Part shown: positions 1 to 7,351 of the stretch, one piece after another
Position numbering within the stretch: the stretch's first letter is position 1
How the letters are laid out: the number at the start of each line of letters is the position of its first letter
Source: Cellvibrionales bacterium UBA4495
GTDB lineage: Bacteria; Pseudomonadota; Gammaproteobacteria; Pseudomonadales; Porticoccaceae
DNA length: 28,272 nucleotides
NCBI GenBank assembly: GCA_002388905.1
Contig: DGNJ01000124.1
Location: 65,976 to 94,247, forward strand
Direction: 5' to 3'
The notes under the pieces: model-generated
Seen by the model: the letters and a program-made list of their open reading frames with translations, nothing else
Told to the model about the DNA's origin: nothing
The model's database searches: none
Position numbers and translations under genes: made by a program

Positions 1-250
1 CGTCGCCCTTGGCGGTGAGCATTATGACCGGTACCAGGGACCGGGAGCGGATCCGCCGCAGTACGTCGAAGCCGTTGAGGCCGGGCAGCATCACATCCAG
101 TATTACCGCCACCAGTTCATCTGCCAGCGCCGCCTCGGCGCCATGGTCCCCGCGATGGACCACGGTGGCGTCGAAGCCCTCCGGTGCCAGGTACTCGGTG
201 AGCATTTGTCCCAGTTCGACGTCGTCGTCAATGATAAGAACTCGGTGCAT
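1..250 (-). CDS. cpxR: CpxR-like response regulator, receiver domain (partial)
   Basis: Only the first 83 codons are present; the gene runs off the left edge. The visible part is a receiver domain that starts MHRVLIIDDD, with the acidic pocket (DDD at residues 8-10), the phospho-acceptor Asp in VILDVMLPG and the conserved VIMLTAKGD with the Thr and Lys of receiver domains. The output domain is outside the window, so OmpR/PhoB-type DNA binding is inferred. The CpxR assignment rests on receiver similarity together with context: a CpxP-family gene is divergently transcribed 157 bases away, and a textbook CpxR box lies between them, as in the enterobacterial cpxRA/cpxP locus. Another OmpR-family regulator is possible. 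The ATG at 250 has no clear Shine-Dalgarno sequence. A sensor kinase (cpxA) would be expected further left. Confidence 0.8.
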   Translation of the reverse strand, partial: MHRVLIIDDDVELGQMLTEYLAPEGFDATVVHRGDHGAEAALADELVAVILDVMLPGLNGFDVLRRIRSRSLVPVIMLTAKGD

Positions 251-312
251 GGCGTTTTCAGTGTCACGGCTACGCGGGCATTTTCCCATAAGGTAACCGG
301 CCCCGGGCCCGG

Positions 313-337
313 TTTACAGAGATTTACACAGTCTTAC
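313..337 (-). promoter_or_regulatory. CpxR-binding box with a third phased half-site
   Basis: On the minus strand positions 327-313 read GTAAA-TCTCT-GTAAA, an exact match to the CpxR consensus GTAAA-N(4-8)-GTAAA. A third, imperfect half-site (GTAAG, 333-337) continues the same 10-base periodicity, so three half-sites would lie on one face of the helix. It sits between the divergent cpxR-like and cpxP-like genes and could control both. Consensus match is seen; binding is inferred. Confidence 0.75.
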
Positions 338-370
338 CTGTGGACGACACATGAGCGCGCCGGGATTGGC

Positions 371-376
371 TAGACT
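371..376 (+). promoter_or_regulatory. Possible -10 element of the cpxP-like gene
   Basis: TAGACT (4 of 6 to TATAAT) with no recognisable -35, as expected of an activator-dependent promoter. The CpxR half-sites at 313-337 would lie about 45 to 70 bases upstream of the start point. Weak call. Confidence 0.3.
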
Positions 377-407
377 GTTTTGTACTGACACAGAGGAGGC
401 AACACCC

Positions 408-953
408 ATGACAATACATAGACACTGGTTTCCGGCCGTGATTGCCGCCAGCGTTCTGCTGGTGAGCGGCGCATCCCTGGCGGGTGACGAGTCGCCCATG
501 AACAGGCATGGTGATGGCCACGGTTATCACCACGGCAAAGAGTGCAACCATCGGGATCACCAGGGACACGGCCATTACAGGGACGGTAAAGTGCCGGGCG
601 AGCGCTGGTTGTCCCGGATGAGCGAAAAACTCGAGCTTACCGACGATCAACGTCGGGATATCGAGACCCTGATGAAGGAGGCGCGCGATTCCGGGGTCTG
701 GAAGCGCTTCCATGAAGCGAGCGTGGCGCTGCACGGGGCGATGCGCGAGGATGCCGGCGAGGAGAAACTGCGTGAACTCGCCCGTGCCAAAGCCGATGCC
801 CGCGTGGACCTGATCCTTCAGCGCCGTCAGGTCCGCGAACGAATCCATGGTGTGTTGAGCGAGGAGCAGCGCCGGCAACTCGAAGCGATGAAGACGCGCA
901 AGCACGAGATGTTCCACAAAAAAATGGACCGGAGCGAATCTTCAACCCAGTAG
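408..953 (+). CDS. CpxP/Spy/ZraP-family periplasmic protein with His-rich N-terminus
   Basis: Encodes 181 residues with a signal peptide (hydrophobic 8-22, likely cleavage after SLA, residues 23-25). Two LTxxQ-type motifs mark the family: LTDDQ at 77-81 and LSEEQ at 150-154, in a charged, helical body. CpxP and Spy are periplasmic chaperones and envelope-stress modulators; CpxP inhibits the CpxA sensor. Residues 34-56 hold eight His and one Cys, which E. coli CpxP does not have in this form; it recalls the zinc-binding ZraP and metal-sensing CnrX members. Start chosen at the ATG 408 because AGAGGAGG lies 8 bases before it and the signal peptide follows; an upstream ATG at 351 lacks both. The gene is divergent from a CpxR-like regulator and followed by a terminator. 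Whether it acts as CpxP or as a metal sensor/scavenger is not decidable here. Confidence 0.85.
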   Translation: MTIHRHWFPAVIAASVLLVSGASLAGDESPMNRHGDGHGYHHGKECNHRDHQGHGHYRDGKVPGERWLSRMSEKLELTDDQRRDIETLMKEARDSGVWKRFHEASVALHGAMREDAGEEKLRELARAKADARVDLILQRRQVRERIHGVLSEEQRRQLEAMKTRKHEMFHKKMDRSESSTQ

Positions 954-971
954 GTGTTTAGTGAATAGGCC

Positions 972-1004
972 CCGGCCGCCAGGCGGGCGGCCGGTGGTTG
1001 TTTG
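972..1004 (+). terminator. Rho-independent terminator after the cpxP-like gene
   Basis: A perfect 9-bp GC stem (972-980 with 986-994) with a 5-base loop is followed by a T-rich tail (TGGTTGTTTG). It lies 18 bases after the stop codon. Confidence 0.75.
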
Positions 1005-1027
1005 TGCTATCCCGGTATACGTATAAA
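998..1027 (+). promoter_or_regulatory. Candidate promoter of the FhuE-like receptor gene
   Basis: TTGTTT (998-1003), 18-base spacer, TATAAA (1022-1027). The expected start point near 1034 is at the edge of the Fur box at 1037-1055, so Fur bound there would block initiation. The -35 overlaps the tail of the preceding terminator. Confidence 0.5.
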
Positions 1028-1036
1028 AACACAAAC

Positions 1037-1055
1037 GATAATGGTTTGCATTTAG
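1037..1055 (+). promoter_or_regulatory. Fur box upstream of the FhuE-like receptor
   Basis: GATAATGGTTTGCATTTAG matches the classical 19-base Fur consensus at 13 of 19 positions, including all of the left GATAATG and the CATT of the right arm. It ends 58 bases before the start codon. Iron-dependent repression is inferred. Confidence 0.65.
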
Positions 1056-1113
1056 ATTTGCGATATTGTAGAGTGCTCCACTCATCGCACAATCCTGGGA
1101 AGGGGAGCAAGCC

Positions 1114-3219
1114 ATGTACCGAGGTTTCACTGCCGGTCTCACCGGTATTCTTCTGGTCGGAACCATCGTTCCGGTCCAGTCCGTCATCGCCGACGGTCGT
1201 GACAATATCGAAACGATTGAAGTAACCGGCCGCAAGATCGGCTCTCTTCTGGAATCGGAGATCAGCACCGCCACCCGCCTGGGGCTCTCGGTGCTGGAAA
1301 CCCCCCAGTCCATTTCGGTGATCAGCCGTGAACAAATGGATAATCTGGGTCTCGATTCCCTCAACGACGCCCTCCGGACCACCACCGGTGTCCAGGTGGA
1401 GGCGGTGGAGACGGACCGGACCTACTACACGGCCCGGGGCTTTGACGTTACCAACTTCCAGCTGGATGGCATCGGCATGCCCGCCGCCTACGGCAATATC
1501 AACGGCGATATAGACACTGCTGTCTACGAGCGTATCGAGGTGGTGCGCGGCGCCAACGGCCTGATGACCGGGGCGGGTAACCCCTCGGCCACCATCAACC
1601 GCATCCGCAAGCGGCCCACGCAAGACTTCCAGGCCTCGGTGTCCGCCACCGCCGGTTCCTGGGACAAGGCCCGGGTGGACGCGGATGTCTCCGGGCCCCT
1701 TACGGATGTCCTCGGCGGCCGGCTGGTGATTGCCCGGGAAGATCGCGAATCCTGGCTGGACTTGTACGCCCAGGAAAAAAACGTGGTCTACGGCGTCCTG
1801 GCCATGGACCTGGGCCCGGCCACCACCCTGACCGCCGGGGTGAATTATCAGGACACCAATACCGACAGTCCGCTCTGGGGTGCACTGCCGCTTTACTACA
1901 CCGACGGCACCCAGACCGATTACGACGAGTCCGCCACCACTTCCGCGGACTGGGCCTACTGGGACAATACCCGCAACAATGCCTTTGCGGAGCTGGAGCA
2001 CCGTTTCAACGAACGCTGGACAGTTCGTGCCGTCTACCAGCACAAACGCCACGAAGGCGACAGTGAAATGTTTTATATGTACAGCTCGCCGGATCCGGTC
2101 ACTGACGTTGGCCTGATCGGCTACGCCAGCGCCTACGACGTGGAGAACAAGCGTGAGCTGTGGGACCTCTACCTGACCGGAGCGTTTGACTTCGCCGGGC
2201 GAGAGCACGAGCTGGTATTCGGTATCAACTGGACCGAGACCGAGTTGACCAACCAGTCTCTCTACGACTTCACCTCCGGCAACGGCTTCCCCTGGATCGG
2301 CGACTTCACCCAGTGGGACGGGAATACGCCATACCCGACCTTCGGCGGATCACCGACAGGCGCGGATTTCAGCGACGAGCAGAAGGCAATCTACGGGGCC
2401 GGCCGCTTCAAGCTGACCGAAAGATTGTCCCTGATTACCGGCGCCCGGGTGGTGGACTGGGATAGTGAAGGTGCGAGTTACGGGGTGGATCAGGCCACCG
2501 AGGCCAGCGGCAAGACGCTCCCCTACGCAGGTCTGGTTTACCAAATCCGGGAAGAACTCAACGCCTATGCCAGCTACACCGAAACCTTTATGCCCCAGAA
2601 CGAGCTGGGCGCGGACCTGCGCCGCCTGGCACCCACCGAGGGCATCAATAGCGAGCTGGGCTTGAAGGGCGCGTTCCTTGACGGTCGTCTCAGCGCGACC
2701 CTCGCCGTCTTCAAAACCGAGCACGAAAACCTGGCGGAAGCCCGGGGCTTTGATCCCGATACCGGCGAACAGGTTTACATCGGCCGTGACTACGAAAGCG
2801 AGGGCTATGAAGTGGAGCTTGTCGCGGAACTGGCCGACGGGCTTAACGCCAGCCTTGGCTACACGGATCTGGAAATCGAGGACGACAATGGCGACGATGC
2901 CCGGACGTTTATTCCCCGCAAGGTGCTGAAAATGGCGGCCCGTTACCAGCCGCCGGCCCTGAAGCGTCTGTTGATGGGAGCGTCGGTTAACTGGCAGGAC
3001 GACATTTACCGCGAGCAGGACAATGCTCCCGGCATTACCGAGCAGGAGAGCTATTCCCTGGTGAACGCCTTCGCCACGTACCGGTTCACCGAAAACTTCA
3101 GCGCCACGGTGAACGTCAACAACATCACCGACGAGAAATACATCAACAGCCTTTACTGGGACCAGGGCTACTACGGCGCCCCGCGAAACGTCAGTGTGTC
3201 CGTGGACTGGCGTTACTAA
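1114..3219 (+). CDS. TonB-dependent siderophore receptor, FhuE-like
   Basis: A 701-residue outer-membrane receptor that would import a ferric hydroxamate-type siderophore using TonB energy. It has a signal peptide (cleavage near SVIA-DG, residue 27), a TonB-box-like ETIEVTG (33-39), a plug domain (about 55-168) with the signature VVRGANGLMTGAGNPSATIN (143-162), and a beta-barrel ending in an aromatic residue (SVSVDWRY). Plug and barrel stretches such as SWLDLY, DWAYWDN, PYAGLVYQI, ASYTETFMPQN and YGAPRN resemble E. coli FhuE (coprogen/rhodotorulic acid) closely. There is no N-terminal STN signalling domain, so no sigma/anti-sigma control is expected. The ATG at 1114 follows GGGAAGGGGA. The PepSY-TM gene downstream supports a receptor-reductase pair of the FoxA/FoxB type. 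The family is certain; the exact siderophore cannot be read. Confidence 0.9.
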   Translation: MYRGFTAGLTGILLVGTIVPVQSVIADGRDNIETIEVTGRKIGSLLESEISTATRLGLSVLETPQSISVISREQMDNLGLDSLNDALRTTTGVQVEAVETDRTYYTARGFDVTNFQLDGIGMPAAYGNINGDIDTAVYERIEVVRGANGLMTGAGNPSATINRIRKRPTQDFQASVSATAGSWDKARVDADVSGPLTDVLGGRLVIAREDRESWLDLYAQEKNVVYGVLAMDLGPATTLTAGVNYQDTNTDSPLWGALPLYYTDGTQTDYDESATTSADWAYWDNTRNNAFAELEHRFNERWTVRAVYQHKRHEGDSEMFYMYSSPDPVTDVGLIGYASAYDVENKRELWDLYLTGAFDFAGREHELVFGINWTETELTNQSLYDFTSGNGFPWIGDFTQWDGNTPYPTFGGSPTGADFSDEQKAIYGAGRFKLTERLSLITGARVVDWDSEGASYGVDQATEASGKTLPYAGLVYQIREELNAYASYTETFMPQNELGADLRRLAPTEGINSELGLKGAFLDGRLSATLAVFKTEHENLAEARGFDPDTGEQVYIGRDYESEGYEVELVAELADGLNASLGYTDLEIEDDNGDDARTFIPRKVLKMAARYQPPALKRLLMGASVNWQDDIYREQDNAPGITEQESYSLVNAFATYRFTENFSATVNVNNITDEKYINSLYWDQGYYGAPRNVSVSVDWRY

Positions 3220-3227
3220 GCCAGTCC
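3204..3227 (+). repeat. Inverted repeat across the receptor stop codon
   Basis: GGACTGGC (3204-3211) and GCCAGTCC (3220-3227) form a perfect 8-bp stem with an 8-base loop containing the TAA stop. There is no T-run, so it is not a standard terminator. It could lower read-through or protect the receptor mRNA 3' end ahead of the PepSY gene. Confidence 0.4.
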
Positions 3228-3309
3228 GTGGAATGAGGGGAACAGAGTAGGGCTGCGGCACAGGGATGTGCTGGTGACTTCCATTTCCAGGGCGTGATTT
3301 GGTGCCGAC

Positions 3310-4431
3310 GTGAATAAATGGCTTTTCAAACTCCATAGCTGGCTGGCGCTGGCTGTTTTCCTCCCGCTGCTGGTCATTTGCGTGACCGGCAGCATTCTCG
3401 TTTTCAAGCACGAAATCGATGGGCTGCTGATGCCGGACAAGGTGCGGGTAGCGGAGGTTCGGTCGCAACGGCTGCCCCTCGACAGCCTCCTGGCCCGGGT
3501 CAACACCCGCTATCCCGGCCACGAGGCGGTGGGCTGGGCCCTGTTCCGGGACCCTGGGCGCTCGGACCTGGTCTACCTGATGGAGCGGGGGACCAGTGAC
3601 TGGTCCTACACGCTGCTGGATCAATACACCGGCGATATACTGGCGCCGGTACGGAGCACCACCCACTACCTCACCGACTGGCTCCTGGAGTTGCACTTCA
3701 CCTTCCTGCTGGCGGACGCCGGCCTGATCCCGGCGACGGTGGTGGCGGTGGTGCTGTGCCTGCTGGGTATCACCGGCCTGATCCTGCACCGGAAATTCTG
3801 GAAGAACTTCTTCACCCTGCGCTGGAAGAGCCGCCTGATTGTCTACTTCAGCGATTTGCACAAGATGGTGGGCGTGATTGCCTCGCCCATCCTGCTGGTG
3901 GCGGGTTTTACCGGCGCCTGGTGGAATGTGTCGGAAGTCCTCCACGAAATGGAGGCGCACGCGGACGGCGCCGGCCACTACGTGATGACCGGGCGGCTCT
4001 ATAACGACGGGCTTTCCCTGTCGGCCCTGGCCGCCGACGCGCGCTCCCGTATCGACGGTTTCCAGCCCACCTATATCACCCTGCCCTATGAGCCCGGCGT
4101 CGATATCACCTTTTTCGGGGCGGTGCCCACCGGCAATCCACTGCTGAGCCAGTACGCCAGTTCGGTCAGCTACGACGCCCGGAGCGGCCAGTACCGGGGT
4201 GCCCTGGATATCCGCGAGGCGGGGTTCGGCGCCAAGGCCCTGGACAGCTACCGGCGCCTGCATTTCGGCAATTTCGCCGGTCTTGCCAGCCGGATACTCT
4301 GGTGCCTGGCGGGGCTTGCTCCCCTTCTGCTGGCGGGGACGGGACTGACGCTCTGGTGGCTGCGGCGGCCGAAAAGGCGGGCGGCGAAGGAAAAGGAAAA
4401 ATTGCGCCAGCGGCAACTGCTGGCCAATTGA
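3310..4431 (+). CDS. PepSY-associated TM protein, possible ferrisiderophore reductase
   Basis: A 373-residue inner-membrane protein of the PepSY-TM family. It has four hydrophobic segments (about 11-33, 137-160, 187-207, 325-350) and a large periplasmic part between helices 1 and 2. The N-terminus with KLHSWLAL is typical of the family. His residues near or in the helices (H9, H119, H129, H160, H184, H318) are candidates for heme ligands; Pseudomonas FoxB, of similar size, binds heme and reduces ferrisiderophores. Its position 90 bases after the siderophore receptor supports release of iron from the imported siderophore, probably in the same Fur-controlled transcript. It uses a GTG start; the ribosome site is weak (GGTG at 3301-3304) but the family N-terminus fixes this start. 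Alternative: an uncharacterised PepSY membrane protein without reductase activity. Confidence 0.85.
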   Translation: MNKWLFKLHSWLALAVFLPLLVICVTGSILVFKHEIDGLLMPDKVRVAEVRSQRLPLDSLLARVNTRYPGHEAVGWALFRDPGRSDLVYLMERGTSDWSYTLLDQYTGDILAPVRSTTHYLTDWLLELHFTFLLADAGLIPATVVAVVLCLLGITGLILHRKFWKNFFTLRWKSRLIVYFSDLHKMVGVIASPILLVAGFTGAWWNVSEVLHEMEAHADGAGHYVMTGRLYNDGLSLSALAADARSRIDGFQPTYITLPYEPGVDITFFGAVPTGNPLLSQYASSVSYDARSGQYRGALDIREAGFGAKALDSYRRLHFGNFAGLASRILWCLAGLAPLLLAGTGLTLWWLRRPKRRAAKEKEKLRQRQLLAN

Positions 4432-4490
4432 CCGGCACTGGCCTAGTTACCGTAACTTGCGCATAATAGCGGCTTTTTGCGAGGCCGGTA

Positions 4491-7067
4491 GTGCGCATGA
4501 CAGGGTGGCTTGAAGACATCTACGAGCGCGTGGTGCTCAATCATCCCCTGGCGACCATGGTGGCGGTGGCGATTCTTGCCCTGGCCATGGCGGCGGGGCT
4601 CGACAACTTCAGGATCGATGCCTCCGCCGACTCCCTGACCCTGGAACACGATCAGGACCTGGACTACTTCCGGGAGATCAACCAGCGCTACGGCAGCACC
4701 GATATCCTGGTGGTTACTTACAACCCGAAAAACGCCGAGTTGTTCTCGGACTCGTCCCTCAACACCCTTGATTCCTTAACCCGCGAACTGGCCGCCATTG
4801 ACGGTGTCGCGGATGTGAAGTCCATCGTCAATGTTCCCCTGCTGTTCAGTCCCCGTGTCGAGATCAGCGACCTGGACGAGGAACCCCGGACGCTGACGAG
4901 CCCCGGCGTCGACAAGGCCGCGGCCAAGAGGGAGTTCAGGACCTCCCCCCTTTACCGCGACCTGATGCTTGGCCCGGACGGCCGGGTCACCGGGATCTTC
5001 GCCACCCTGGAGGGCGATCCCAGGTACCTGGAAATGGTCCGCCGCCGGGATGCCCTCCGTGAGAAGCGGGACGACGAGGGGCTGTCCCCGGAAGAGACGC
5101 GGGAACTGGAGCGGGTCAGCCGGCGCTTCCGGGACTACCGCACCGAACTGGCCGGGGAAGATCGCCAGCGTATTGCCGAAATACGCGCGCTGATGGGCAG
5201 ATACCGGGATCGGGCCGAACTGCACCTGGGCGGCCCCAGCATGATCACCGCCGACATCGTCGATTATGTCAAGAGCGACATGACGGTGTTCGGCACCGGC
5301 GTGCTGGTCTTCATTATCGTCACCCTGACCCTGATTTTCCGCCAGTTGCGCTGGGTCGTGCTGCCCCTGGCCGCCTGCGGCCTGTCGGTGGTGGTGGTAC
5401 TGGGCGGGCTTGCCTGGGTTGACTGGCGCCTGACGGTGATTTCTTCCAACTTCGTTTCCGTGTTGCTGATCATTGCCATGGCGCTGACCATCCACCTGGT
5501 GGTGCGCTACCGGGAGCTGCACTGGAAGAATCCGGACTGGGCCAATGTCGACCTGGTCCAGGAAACCGTGCGCAGCATGGCCAAGCCCTGCTTCTATACG
5601 GCGCTCACCACCATGGTGGCATTCGGATCCCTGGTGGTCAGCAATATCCGGCCGGTGATCGACTTTGGCTGGATGATGGTGATCGGCCTGTTCGTGGCCT
5701 TTGTCCTGGTTTTCGTGGTGATCCCCGCCGGCATCCTGCTTTGGGGCAAGCGCCCGGTGCGACATCGGCCCAGCGAGGACCGGCCCCTGACCCTGATTTT
5801 CTCGGGCTTTACCGAGCGCCACGGCAGTCTCGTGATGATTGTCGCCCTGGCGGCCACGGTCGCCGCCGCCGTGGGGGTCTCCCGCCTGCAGGTGGATAAC
5901 CGCTTTATCGATTATTTCCGGGAAGACACGGCCATCCACCAGGGCCTGTCGGTAATCGACGCCAGACTGGGGGGTACCACACCCCTGGATATTGTCATTC
6001 GCAAACAGGACCGGGCGCCGGAAAAACCGGTCGATGCCGGCCAGGGGGAGGGCGACGGCTACGGCGACTTCGAGGACCCCTTTGCGGGACCCGCTGGCGA
6101 TGCCGGCGACCCGTTCGCCTACGGGGACCAGGGTGATCCCTTCGCGACGGGCCAATCCGGTGCGGACGCGGTGAACAGCTACTGGTTTACCCGGGCGGGG
6201 CTGGATCGCCTGGAGAAACTTCATGAGCACCTGGAATCCATGCCCCAGATCGGCAAGGTCAATTCCCTGGTTACCGCCTTCCACGTGGCCAACCGGCTAA
6301 CCGGGCACAGGCTCAATGACTTCGAACTGGCCTTTATGCGCAAGACCCTGTCGCCAGGACTGGAAGATTTCCTTATCGAGCCCTATATCGACGACCAGCT
6401 CAACGAGACCCGCCTGTCCATGCGCACCGTTGAAACCCGCCGGGACCTGACTTATGAGGAACTCCTCAACCAGCTGCACAGTTTCATGCAGGAGGAGATG
6501 AACCTGGACCGGGAGCAGTACCGGTTCACCGGCCTGCTGGTGCTCTACAACAATATGCTGCAGAGCCTCTACGATTCCCAGATACTGACCCTGGGCGCCG
6601 TTTTCCTGGGCATTATGGCCATGTTCCTGGTGCTGTTCCGCTCGCTGTTGGTCTCGGTCATCGCCATCGCTCCCAATATCCTCGCCGCCGGCGTGGTACT
6701 GGGGGGCATGGGCCTGTTCGGCCTGCCCCTGGATATGATGACCATTACCATCGCCGCCATCACCGTGGGCATTGGCGTTGACGATACCATTCATTACATT
6801 CATCGTTTCCGGCGGGAGTTTGCCCAGGATCGGAACTACCTGGCCACCATGCACCGGGCCCACGCCTCCATCGGCCGGGCCATGTACTACACGTCGGTGA
6901 TCATCATCGCCGGCTTTTCCATCCTCACCCTGTCCAACTTTGTGCCCACCATTTACTTCGGCCTGTTGACCGGCGTGGCCATGCTGGCGGCGCTGCTGGG
7001 GGCGCTTGCGCTCCTGCCCAAGCTGATCCTGATGGTCAAGCCTTTCGGGCCGGAGGGCGATGCTTGA
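4491..7067 (+). CDS. RND-superfamily (MMPL) exporter, COG1033 type
   Basis: An 858-residue duplicated transporter: a first TM helix (about 18-36), a periplasmic domain, five helices (about 260-410), then the same plan again, with the last cluster at about 690-850. The C-terminal half has the proton-relay motif VGIGVDDTIHYIHRF with D764 and D765; the matching place in the first half reads MALTIHLVVRY (A331, L332) and has no acidic pair. The second periplasmic loop carries an acidic insert with three DPFA repeats (about residues 521-560). Family members export lipids or hydrophobic compounds, but the substrate here is unknown. It starts 59 bases after the PepSY gene, so co-transcription with the iron genes is possible. 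The start is GTG 4491 (GAGG 6 bases before) or ATG 4497; two residues differ. Confidence 0.85.
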   Translation: MRMTGWLEDIYERVVLNHPLATMVAVAILALAMAAGLDNFRIDASADSLTLEHDQDLDYFREINQRYGSTDILVVTYNPKNAELFSDSSLNTLDSLTRELAAIDGVADVKSIVNVPLLFSPRVEISDLDEEPRTLTSPGVDKAAAKREFRTSPLYRDLMLGPDGRVTGIFATLEGDPRYLEMVRRRDALREKRDDEGLSPEETRELERVSRRFRDYRTELAGEDRQRIAEIRALMGRYRDRAELHLGGPSMITADIVDYVKSDMTVFGTGVLVFIIVTLTLIFRQLRWVVLPLAACGLSVVVVLGGLAWVDWRLTVISSNFVSVLLIIAMALTIHLVVRYRELHWKNPDWANVDLVQETVRSMAKPCFYTALTTMVAFGSLVVSNIRPVIDFGWMMVIGLFVAFVLVFVVIPAGILLWGKRPVRHRPSEDRPLTLIFSGFTERHGSLVMIVALAATVAAAVGVSRLQVDNRFIDYFREDTAIHQGLSVIDARLGGTTPLDIVIRKQDRAPEKPVDAGQGEGDGYGDFEDPFAGPAGDAGDPFAYGDQGDPFATGQSGADAVNSYWFTRAGLDRLEKLHEHLESMPQIGKVNSLVTAFHVANRLTGHRLNDFELAFMRKTLSPGLEDFLIEPYIDDQLNETRLSMRTVETRRDLTYEELLNQLHSFMQEEMNLDREQYRFTGLLVLYNNMLQSLYDSQILTLGAVFLGIMAMFLVLFRSLLVSVIAIAPNILAAGVVLGGMGLFGLPLDMMTITIAAITVGIGVDDTIHYIHRFRREFAQDRNYLATMHRAHASIGRAMYYTSVIIIAGFSILTLSNFVPTIYFGLLTGVAMLAALLGALALLPKLILMVKPFGPEGDA

Positions 7068-7298
7068 ATCCGGCAATAAGCAGAATCAGAAGGTCTGTTG
7101 GAAAGCATCCTGGTGTCATGGTCCAGTCATGGTCGGGTCAATAGCACGGGGATTTCCTGCTATCGACTTTTTATTGCGGTGAATCCCTGAATCCAGGCTG
7201 GCGTCAAAATATTGGAACCGGCGAATGCCTCACGGGTCTTTGCTGTTATGTAGGGGTGGCCGTTGCCGAATCTGGCGCTATTGCAGGACTGGTGGGAG
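7068..7298. other. Intergenic region between convergent genes
   Basis: Between the exporter stop and the terminator of the opposite receptor gene I see no convincing gene, no RNA gene and no terminator for the exporter. A short ORF reading into 7428 overlaps the receptor gene antisense and is not credible. Confidence 0.4.
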
Positions 7299-7328
7299 AA
7301 AAAAAGACCTCCCCGCGAGGGGGAGGTC
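7299..7328 (-). terminator. Rho-independent terminator of the FecA-like receptor gene
   Basis: On the minus strand a perfect 9-bp stem (7320-7328 with 7306-7314) with a 5-base loop is followed by seven T (7305-7299). It lies 23 bases after the stop codon. Strong, one-directional. Confidence 0.9.
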
Positions 7329-7351
7329 CGGGAGGTCAAGGATGATGCGTT

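Noticed and set aside
295..314. GC-rich imperfect palindrome AACCGG-N8-CCGGTT in the cpxR/cpxP intergenic region
   Set aside because: It is built from simple C/G runs and no known regulator motif fits; not distinguishable from base composition.
958..2208. Long minus-strand open frame (416 codons) opposite the FhuE-like receptor
   Set aside because: Low-complexity Gly/Val/His-rich translation typical of the antisense of a GC-rich gene; the plus strand encodes a clear receptor.
2350..4416. Minus-strand open frame of 688 codons
   Set aside because: It covers the receptor end and the whole PepSY gene antisense, is rich in Gln/Gly/Arg and has no recognisable domain.
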